Origin: JACPLA01 sp035291905
GTDB taxonomy: Bacteria; Bacteroidota; Ignavibacteria; UBA10030
Reading direction: 5' to 3'
NCBI GenBank assembly: GCA_035291905.1
Contig: DATDRF010000032.1
Location: 1-5,029 of the forward strand
Length of the DNA: 5,029 nt
The notes below the pieces were generated by a model, which was given only the letters and a program-made list of their open reading frames with translations, ran no database searches and had not been told where the DNA came from. This document shows, in pieces, positions 1-5,029 of the stretch; the first letter of the stretch is position 1, and each line of letters opens with the position of its first letter. The translations under genes and the position numbers were made by a program.

Positions 1-1451
1 CAAACCTGAACGTCGACGGAATAACCATCGACGGAAAAGCTGCCACATACGAGCGGGAATCCAACGCAGTGTTTGTGAAGCTTCCGGCCAAAGTGAAAAA
101 AGGGACCTTGCATGCGTTGAAATTCTCTTACTCGGGAATACCTCAGATCGCCGAGAATCCGCCGTGGCAGGGCGGACTCACGTGGCGATATGACAGCGAG
201 GGAAATCCCTGGGTGTGCGTCACATGCCAGGGGACGGGGGCAAGTATCTGGTGGCCCAACAAAGACCATCAATCGGATGAACCCGACAGCATGATGATCA
301 GCATGACTGTCCCGCCGGGATTGGAGGATGTCTCCAACGGCAAACTACGAGGCATTACGACGCTCCCCGATGGATGGAAACGATATGATTGGTTCGTCGG
401 CAGTCCCATCAACAACTACAACGTGACGATCAACATCGGGAAATTTGCCCATTTCCGTGATACGTACAAAGGTGAAGAACACGAATACACACTCGATTAC
501 TACGTGATGCCGGAGAATCTCGAGAAGGCCAAAGTTCAGTTTCAGCAGGTGAAACCCATGCTGAAATCCTTTGAGAAGTATTTTGGTCCATATGCCTTTT
601 GGAAGGATGGATACAAACTGATCGAGAGTCCGCACAACGGGATGGAGCATCAGTCGGCTGTCGCATATGGCAACGGATACGTGCAAGGCTACAGAGGACG
701 AGCCTCGTCCGCCGTCGGGTTGAAATTCGACTTCATCATTATTCACGAAACTGCGCACGAATGGTGGGGGAACAGCCTCACTTCAAGCGACATTGCGGAT
801 ATGTGGATGCACGAGAGCTTTGGCGCATACGCGGAGGCGGTCTATGTGGAGGAGCTCTACGGAAGGGAAGAATCACTTAAATACATCAACGGGAAAAAAA
901 CGAACGTGCGGAATGACCGCCCGATTATCGGCATCTACAATGTTCAATACCGTGGTTCCGGCGATATGTATGACAAAGGACAACTGGTCCTGAACACTCT
1001 CCGGAGTGTTGTCGACAATGATCCCCTCTGGTTCAGCACAATTCGGGGTTTTTCGACGAAATATATGAGAAGCATCGTAAAGGCCGATGACTTCTTCAAC
1101 TTCGTCAATGAGAAAACGGGAAAAGACCTCTCCTATTTCTTTGATCAATATCTGAAGAAGACGAAAATTCCTGTCCTCCAGGTGAATGTGACCAAGAAGG
1201 GAAATGATGTCACCGCCATGTATCGGTGGAACGCTGAGGTCAAGGAATTCCAAATGCCCGTGAAGGTCACCACCTCTCCGGGAAAGTTCGAGTTTATCTA
1301 CCCGACAACCTCTTGGAACACCGCCAAACTGAATCTCACCGATCCTTCGGAATTCCAGGTTGCGGAGGATCTCTTTTACATTGAGACGCGCATTGCCAGA
1401 GGTTATCTGGACCCGAATCTTCCCGACAGGCCTGCGCGAAGAGGGAATTGA
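1..1451 (+). CDS. M1-family zinc aminopeptidase, 5'-truncated by window edge
   Basis: Secreted-type metallo-aminopeptidase that removes N-terminal residues from peptides. The frame is open from base 3 to the TGA at 1449-1451, giving 482 visible residues; the true start and any signal peptide lie to the left, perhaps 130-170 residues away judging by usual family length. Counting the codon at 3-5 as residue 1, visible parts are the end of the N-terminal beta domain, then a thermolysin-like catalytic domain. The exopeptidase motif is GMEHQ at 213-217 (bases 639-653), a GAMEN variant whose Glu215 should bind the substrate amino group. The zinc site is HETAH at 248-252 (744-758), followed after exactly 18 residues by Glu271 (813-815). 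Tyr323 in MYDKG (969-971) is the likely transition-state tyrosine. The protein ends with a short beta-rich region and lacks the long helical C-terminal domain of PepN or ERAP enzymes. It is probably co-transcribed with the DPP IV gene 41 bases downstream. Family assignment is very secure; substrate preference is unknown. Confidence 0.95.
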   Translation, partial: NLNVDGITIDGKAATYERESNAVFVKLPAKVKKGTLHALKFSYSGIPQIAENPPWQGGLTWRYDSEGNPWVCVTCQGTGASIWWPNKDHQSDEPDSMMISMTVPPGLEDVSNGKLRGITTLPDGWKRYDWFVGSPINNYNVTINIGKFAHFRDTYKGEEHEYTLDYYVMPENLEKAKVQFQQVKPMLKSFEKYFGPYAFWKDGYKLIESPHNGMEHQSAVAYGNGYVQGYRGRASSAVGLKFDFIIIHETAHEWWGNSLTSSDIADMWMHESFGAYAEAVYVEELYGREESLKYINGKKTNVRNDRPIIGIYNVQYRGSGDMYDKGQLVLNTLRSVVDNDPLWFSTIRGFSTKYMRSIVKADDFFNFVNEKTGKDLSYFFDQYLKKTKIPVLQVNVTKKGNDVTAMYRWNAEVKEFQMPVKVTTSPGKFEFIYPTTSWNTAKLNLTDPSEFQVAEDLFYIETRIARGYLDPNLPDRPARRGN

Positions 1452-1480
1452 ACATTTGGCGGAATCTTCGTAGTTGACGA

Positions 1481-1486
1481 AAGGGA
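1481..1486 (+). promoter_or_regulatory. Shine-Dalgarno site of the DPP IV-like gene
   Basis: AAGGGA lies six bases before the ATG at 1493, a normal ribosome-binding spacing. An in-frame TAA at 1487-1489, two codons before the ATG, rules out any earlier start, so this site fixes the start of the downstream gene. No convincing promoter is visible in the 41-base gap, which fits read-through from the aminopeptidase gene. Confidence 0.65.
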
Positions 1487-1492
1487 TAAATC

Positions 1493-1558
1493 ATGAATCG
1501 TCTTAACCGGCTGGTCGTTGTTTTCATTCTGATAATTGTCTCCGTCCCCGCGCTCGCG
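1493..1558 (+). other. Signal peptide of the DPP IV-like peptidase
   Basis: The first 22 residues show Arg3 and Arg6, a Val/Ile/Leu-rich core at about 7-16, and a small-residue AxA motif (Ala20-Leu-Ala22) before Gln23. This is a classical Sec signal with signal peptidase I cleavage expected between 22 and 23. The core has no Cys at the cleavage site, so the protein is not a lipoprotein. Confidence 0.85.
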
Positions 1559-3736
1559 CAGGACCGATCCTTGCTCTCGTTGGAGCGGATCTTCAGTTCG
1601 GCTGATTTTCGCGGCGATCGTTTTGGCCCCGCGCGCTGGCTGGCAGACGGCTCGGGATACACAACCCTTGAGGGATCCGAAACCGCCGGCGGAAGGGATA
1701 TCGTACAGTATGAAAGCGAGTCGGGCAAGCGTCAGGTTCTGGTTTCGGCCAACCTGTTGATTCCGAAAGGCAAGAGCGAACCGCTCCGGATCGAGGACTA
1801 CTCCTGGTCCCCCGACGCATCGTATCTTCTTGTTTTCACGAATTCTCAAAGAGTGTGGCGTCAGAATACTCGCGGGGATTATTGGGTGTTGAATCTGAAA
1901 TCCCGTGTGTTGAGACAGATGGGCGGCATTGCAAAATCGTCAACACTCATGTTTGCAAAATTCTCGCCTGACAGCAGGAAGGTCTGCTATGTCGCAGAAA
2001 ACAATGTGTACGTCGAGGATGTCGAGGGCGGCGACCGAAAGCAACTGACTTCAGACGGTAGTACGACGATCATCAATGGTACGTTTGATTGGGTCTATGA
2101 AGAAGAACTCAGCCTTCGGGATGGAATGCGCTGGAGTCCCGACAGCAAACACATTGCCTACTGGCAGCTTGACGCTGCAGGGGTGCGGGATTTCCTCCTT
2201 ATCAACAACACGGATTCCCTGTACTCCTTTGTCATTCCCGTCCAGTACCCGAAGACGGGAACGACGAATTCCGCGGGTCGGGTCGGAGTGGTGAGGATTG
2301 AAGGAGGACCGACGCGATGGATGGATGTCCCCGGCGATCAACGCAATAACTACATCGCGAGAATGGATTGGGCGGCAAGTTCGGATGAAATTGTGCTTCA
2401 GCATCTCAACCGCAGCCAGAATACTCTGCAGATCATGTTGGGCGATGTCCGTACCGGCAAGGTTCGCACCGTCCTCACGGAACGGGACGATGCCTGGATC
2501 GATATCGGAGACGATTTGAACTGGATGGAGAACGGAAAGAAATTCACATGGGTCTCCGAGAGGGACGGGTGGCGACACGCATATCTCGCCTCTCGCACAG
2601 GCGGCACAATTTCTCTCGCCACCCCCGGGGAGTACGATGTCATCGATATTCAACATATCGACGAAAAGGGAGGCTGGCTCTACTTCCTCGCATCGCCTGA
2701 AAATCCCACGCAGAGGTATCTTTATCGTGCCCGTATGAACGGCAAGGGAAAACCGGAAAGGCTTTCCCCGTCGGATCAGGCAGGCAGGCATTCCTACACC
2801 ATTGCCCCCAGCGGAATGTGGGCGTTTCATTCCTTCACGTCGTTTGGTGAACCGCCAACGACGGACCTTGTACGGCTTCCATCACACAAAGTTGTCAGGT
2901 CTGTCTCGGCAAATACCAAGCTGCGCGAAACCGTTCATGCCTTGAAGCGATCCCCTGCGGAATTCTTCCGTGTCGACATCGGCGAAGGCATTCAGTTGGA
3001 CGGATGGATGATCAAGCCGCCCGATTTCGATGCCTCGAAAAGGTACCCGGTGTTGTTCCATATCTATGGAGAGCCGGCAGGACAAACGGTGATGGACCAA
3101 TGGGGAGGTAGCGGATATCTCTGGCACGTCATGCTGGCGCAAAAAGGATACATCGTCGTGAGTGTCGACAATCGCGGCACTCCTGCGCCGCGCGGTCGTG
3201 CCTGGAGAAAAAGCGTGTACAAACAGATCGGAATCCTCGCCTCGATGGATCAGGCGGCTGCGGCAAAAGTCATTACCTCCTGGCCCTTTGTGGACGCAAC
3301 GCGGGTGGGAATCTGGGGTTGGAGCGGGGGAGGCTCGATGACCCTCAACATGATGTTCCGCTATCCTGATCTTTATCATACGGGGATGTCCGTCGCTCCG
3401 GTCGCGGATCAGAAATATTACGACACGATCTATCAGGAACGCTACATGGGGACGCCTCAGGAGAATCCAGAAGGCTACAAGAACGGATCACCGATTACCC
3501 ACGCTGAAGGTCTTAAGGGAAACCTCCTCCTTGTGCACGGGACGGGGGATGACAACGTGCATTTTCAGAATTCGGAGGCCCTTGTCAACAAGATGGTTGA
3601 GCTGAACAAGAAGTTCACGATGATGGCGTATCCCAACAGATCACACGGGATTTACGAGGGAAGAAACACGACGCGCCATCTTTATGAACTGTTAACAGGA
3701 TATCTCGAGGAGAATCTTCCGGCGGGAGGCAGATAA
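1493..3736 (+). CDS. Dipeptidyl peptidase IV-like serine peptidase (S9B family), secreted
   Basis: Complete 747-residue serine exopeptidase expected to cleave X-Pro or X-Ala dipeptides from peptide N-termini. Residues 1-22 form a signal peptide: basic start, hydrophobic core, cleavage predicted after ALA22, so it acts in the periplasm or outside. Roughly residues 90-440 form the DPP IV beta-propeller, with WSPD-type blade motifs at 105-108 and 214-217. The double-glutamate N-terminus anchor lies in DWVYEEEL, with Glu204 and Glu205 matching human DPP4 Glu205/Glu206. The alpha/beta-hydrolase domain follows: Tyr525 (IYGEP, equivalent to Tyr547), DNRG at 559-562, nucleophile Ser611 in GWSGGG, Asp686 in HGTGDDNVHF with Asn688 matching Asn710, and His718 in RSHGI. 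The Asp-to-His spacing of 32 equals that of human DPP4. Tyr643 and Tyr647 match the S1 pocket tyrosines, but the position of DPP4 Trp659 is Gln640. The start is fixed by an upstream in-frame stop, a Shine-Dalgarno and the signal peptide. Family and specificity class are secure; natural substrates are inferred. Confidence 0.96.
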   Translation: MNRLNRLVVVFILIIVSVPALAQDRSLLSLERIFSSADFRGDRFGPARWLADGSGYTTLEGSETAGGRDIVQYESESGKRQVLVSANLLIPKGKSEPLRIEDYSWSPDASYLLVFTNSQRVWRQNTRGDYWVLNLKSRVLRQMGGIAKSSTLMFAKFSPDSRKVCYVAENNVYVEDVEGGDRKQLTSDGSTTIINGTFDWVYEEELSLRDGMRWSPDSKHIAYWQLDAAGVRDFLLINNTDSLYSFVIPVQYPKTGTTNSAGRVGVVRIEGGPTRWMDVPGDQRNNYIARMDWAASSDEIVLQHLNRSQNTLQIMLGDVRTGKVRTVLTERDDAWIDIGDDLNWMENGKKFTWVSERDGWRHAYLASRTGGTISLATPGEYDVIDIQHIDEKGGWLYFLASPENPTQRYLYRARMNGKGKPERLSPSDQAGRHSYTIAPSGMWAFHSFTSFGEPPTTDLVRLPSHKVVRSVSANTKLRETVHALKRSPAEFFRVDIGEGIQLDGWMIKPPDFDASKRYPVLFHIYGEPAGQTVMDQWGGSGYLWHVMLAQKGYIVVSVDNRGTPAPRGRAWRKSVYKQIGILASMDQAAAAKVITSWPFVDATRVGIWGWSGGGSMTLNMMFRYPDLYHTGMSVAPVADQKYYDTIYQERYMGTPQENPEGYKNGSPITHAEGLKGNLLLVHGTGDDNVHFQNSEALVNKMVELNKKFTMMAYPNRSHGIYEGRNTTRHLYELLTGYLEENLPAGGR

Positions 3737-3748
3737 CGAGGCGGGGCG
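3737..3748. other. 12-base convergent intergenic gap without visible terminator
   Basis: Only 12 GC-rich bases separate the TAA of the DPP IV-like gene from the TAG (on the minus strand) of the response regulator gene. I looked for a GC-rich dyad followed by a T-run on either strand across about 3700-3800 and found none. Transcripts from both sides must therefore either end by a factor-dependent route or run into the opposite gene. Confidence 0.7.
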
Positions 3749-4483
3749 CTACCTTCGTGTTCTTGGTGTCTTCGTGGTTCGTTCTTCTTCTGCTTCTCTT
3801 ACCACAAGTTTGTACCCTTTTCCGTGGACATTCATGATTTCCACGGATCGGTCAGGGGCGAGGTATTTTCTAAGGCGTGAAATGAAGACGTCGAGGCTGC
3901 GGCCGTTGAAGTAGCTATCGTCCCCCCAAACACTCTTCAGAATCTCCGACCTGTCCACTACTGAATTCATCCGATCGCAGAGCAGTTGGAGCAGCTGCGA
4001 TTCTGTGGCTGTTAGCGTGCGCTTGGACGATTTGACGGTCAGTGTCTGCCAGGTGCTGTCGAACAAGGAATTGCCGAGTTTGAACTCGGTCCGCTCCCCC
4101 GCTTTTCTTGCCTGACCGGTCGTCCTGCGAAGCACCGCTCTGATTCGAAGAAGGAGTTCCTCCATACTGAATGGCTTCGTCACGTAGTCATCTCCTCCGA
4201 CCATGAATCCCTGAATCCGATCCTCTTTGAGTGCTTTAGCCGTCAGAAAAATGACCGGCGTCTCCTTGTCGTTTTGACGCAACTCCTTGGTGAAAGTGAA
4301 ACCGTCCTTTCGTGGCATCATCACATCCACCAGACACAGGTCGAATTTCTTTCCTCTCGTTTCAACCAGGCCTTCCTCACCGTTGGTTCGCAAGGTCACG
4401 ACAAATCCGTTTGACTCGAGATGTTCCTGGAGAACAAAACCGAGGTTCATGTCGTCTTCAAGGAGGAGGACGGTTCTCTTCAT
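3749..4483 (-). CDS. OmpR/PhoB-family response regulator, RprY-like
   Basis: Complete 244-residue DNA-binding response regulator, cytoplasmic, expected to be phosphorylated by the adjacent kinase. The receiver domain (about 4-120) has the acidic pair Asp10/Asp11, phospho-acceptor Asp53 in LVDVMMP, Thr81, and Lys103 in VTKPF, so all phosphorylation residues are present. The winged-helix effector domain (about 132-228) has the expected TATESQLL start, a recognition-helix region around SLDVFISRLRKYL (196-208) and the closing HGKGYKLV hairpin (220-227). Sequence style, notably FLTAKALKEDRI and DDSYFNGRSLDV, recalls Bacteroides RprY; orthology is not proven. The ATG overlaps the kinase stop as ATGA, indicating one operon with coupled translation. 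The odd part is the tail: beyond the normal end near residue 228 there are 16 extra polar residues, and the last nine or ten (TTKTPRTRR end) are encoded by a repeat. Target genes are unknown; the convergent peptidase genes are not necessarily regulated by it. Confidence 0.95.
   Translation of the reverse strand: MKRTVLLLEDDMNLGFVLQEHLESNGFVVTLRTNGEEGLVETRGKKFDLCLVDVMMPRKDGFTFTKELRQNDKETPVIFLTAKALKEDRIQGFMVGGDDYVTKPFSMEELLLRIRAVLRRTTGQARKAGERTEFKLGNSLFDSTWQTLTVKSSKRTLTATESQLLQLLCDRMNSVVDRSEILKSVWGDDSYFNGRSLDVFISRLRKYLAPDRSVEIMNVHGKGYKLVVREAEEERTTKTPRTRR
3752..3779. repeat. Short 9-base-periodic repeat inside the 3' end of the response regulator gene
   Basis: Three near-copies of a CTTCGTG-like unit lie in a row on the plus strand: CTTCGTGTT (3753-3761), CTTGGTGTC (3762-3770) and CTTCGTGGT (3770-3778). 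On the minus strand this reads as an ACCACGAAGACACCAAGAAC-type sequence. From memory, elements of this kind, built of ACGAAG and ACCAAG units, are dispersed between genes in many environmental bacterial genomes. The internal periodicity is seen directly; the dispersed nature cannot be tested from one window. Here it runs into coding sequence and ends at the TAG stop. Confidence 0.55.
4480..4483 (-). promoter_or_regulatory. ATGA stop/start overlap coupling kinase and response regulator
   Basis: On the minus strand the kinase stop TGA and the regulator start ATG share two bases within ATGA. Such overlaps usually couple translation by letting a terminating ribosome restart, which helps keep the two partners in proportion. 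Confidence 0.85.
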
Positions 4484-5029
4484 TGCTCTGTCACCGGCAA
4501 TCGCAGCGTTATCGTAGTCCCTTTTCCAGTTTCACTCTCAAGCACGGCTTTTCCTCCATGGGCCTCGATAACAAGCTTCACATAGCTCAGGCCCAGGCCG
4601 AATCCCTTGACGTCGTGAATGTTTCCCGTCGGCACGCGGAAGTATTTTTCGAACACGTTCTGCTGATACTCCCTGGGAATGCCTATCCCATGATCGGAGA
4701 TTCGCATCAATATTGTGTCATGAATGTTTTCGGTCGAGATTCGGATATCGGGGGCGGCGGGGGAGTACTTCACGGCATTATCCAGCACGTTACGCAGTAC
4801 GTTTTCAAGGTGAATGGCGTCCGCGAGGACAGTCCTTCTGGAGGCCCTCAGCTCGGTTGCAACGGTTCCTCCCTTCGAAGAAATCTCGAGGGAGGCGTGT
4901 TCTGCGGTTTTGAGGATCAACGTGTGGAGATCCAGCAGTTCGCGATGAAACTCCACATCTCCATCTTCCAGCGCTGCCATGTCGAGAATCTTGTCAACCT
5001 GTCCTCTCATACGCGCATATTCTTCCCCA
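4480..5029 (-). CDS. Sensor histidine kinase, C-terminal part (RprX-like), truncated by window edge
   Basis: The 3' portion of a sensor kinase gene, 182 visible residues; the frame is open to the right edge, with codons GEEYAR before the first in-window Met at 5010, so that Met is not the start. The fragment begins in the second helix of the HisKA dimerisation domain (VDKILDMAALEDG), so the phospho-accepting His, any membrane segments and the sensor domain are outside. The HATPase_c domain is complete: N box NVLDNAVKYS (about 4762-4791), G1 box DHGIGI (about 4678-4695), F box FEKYF (about 4639-4653) and G2 box GFGLGLS (about 4585-4605). The stretch RVPTGNIHDVKGFGLGLSYVK is typical of RprX-like kinases of Bacteroidota. 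Its TGA (4480-4482) overlaps the regulator ATG (4481-4483), so kinase and regulator form a cognate pair on one transcript. The signal sensed is unknown. Confidence 0.94.
   Translation of the reverse strand, partial: GEEYARMRGQVDKILDMAALEDGDVEFHRELLDLHTLILKTAEHASLEISSKGGTVATELRASRRTVLADAIHLENVLRNVLDNAVKYSPAAPDIRISTENIHDTILMRISDHGIGIPREYQQNVFEKYFRVPTGNIHDVKGFGLGLSYVKLVIEAHGGKAVLESETGKGTTITLRLPVTEQ
4491..4495 (-). promoter_or_regulatory. Weak Shine-Dalgarno of the response regulator gene
   Basis: GGTGA on the minus strand, inside the kinase coding region, lies seven bases before the regulator ATG. It is a partial match to the consensus and would work together with coupling from the overlapping kinase stop. 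Confidence 0.4.

Noticed and set aside
69..71. GTG as a possible start of the M1 peptidase
   Set aside because: The frame stays open to base 3 and the upstream residues (VDGITIDGKAATYERESNAV) continue the M1 N-terminal domain, so this is an internal Val codon.
1466..1483. Small hairpin TTCGT-AGTTG-ACGAA before the DPP IV-like gene as terminator or regulator
   Set aside because: Only five base pairs with a five-base loop and no T-run; it overlaps the Shine-Dalgarno, but a stem this short is expected by chance.
1336..1849. Overlapping minus-strand open frames across the aminopeptidase/DPP IV junction
   Set aside because: They lie opposite two real coding ends and a real signal peptide, show no domain or plausible start context, and overlap each other.
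2051..2830. 259-codon open frame on the minus strand inside the DPP IV-like gene
   Set aside because: It is fully antisense to a gene with intact catalytic motifs, has no recognisable domain, and its composition (many Arg, Pro, His, Ser) is that of a shadow frame.
2882..3379. 165-codon minus-strand open frame opposite the hydrolase domain
   Set aside because: Antisense to the conserved Ser611 region; low-complexity His/Arg-rich translation with no family resemblance.
5008..5010. ATG as the start of a short stand-alone ATPase-type kinase
   Set aside because: The frame continues to the window edge and begins within the HisKA second helix, so the gene is simply cut by the window.
1..5029. CRISPR, transposon, tRNA/rRNA or defence-system content
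   Set aside because: No spaced direct repeats, terminal inverted repeats, transposase motifs or cloverleaf-like sequences seen; nearly every base is in four well-recognised genes.

Overview
The window reads as chromosomal sequence from a moderate-GC bacterium (about half G+C by eye), most likely in the Bacteroidota/Chlorobiota/Ignavibacteriota assemblage. This placement is inferred from family resemblance: the response regulator and kinase resemble Bacteroides RprY and RprX, and the M1 and DPP IV enzymes look like secreted exopeptidases common in that group. No search was possible, so it is only a suggestion. Coding density is very high, with four genes in two convergent pairs and no gap above 41 bases.

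Left half, plus strand. An M1-family zinc aminopeptidase enters from the left edge with its 5' end missing and stops at 1451. After 41 bases comes a complete dipeptidyl peptidase IV-like serine peptidase (1493-3736) with a clear signal peptide. Both have the catalytic residues expected of active enzymes. Same strand, short gap and no visible terminator suggest one transcript. The activities are complementary: the aminopeptidase trims N-terminal residues and typically stalls at X-Pro, while DPP IV removes X-Pro or X-Ala dipeptides. Together they would degrade peptides outside the cytoplasm.

Right half, minus strand. A two-component pair runs inward from the right edge. The 3' part of a sensor histidine kinase gene (5029 down to 4480) overlaps by four bases (ATGA) with an OmpR/PhoB-type response regulator gene (4483 down to 3749). 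The kinase fragment keeps the end of its dimerisation domain and the full ATPase domain; its sensor region and phospho-accepting histidine lie outside the window.

The two pairs converge with only 12 bases between stop codons and no recognisable intrinsic terminator. The most unusual local feature is a purine/pyrimidine-biased, roughly 9-base-periodic repeat at 3752-3779. It resembles a dispersed repeat type of environmental bacterial genomes and supplies the last nine or ten residues of the response regulator. I found no RNA gene, CRISPR array, mobile element or evidence of a previously undescribed system; this is mostly an ordinary, well-conserved region.
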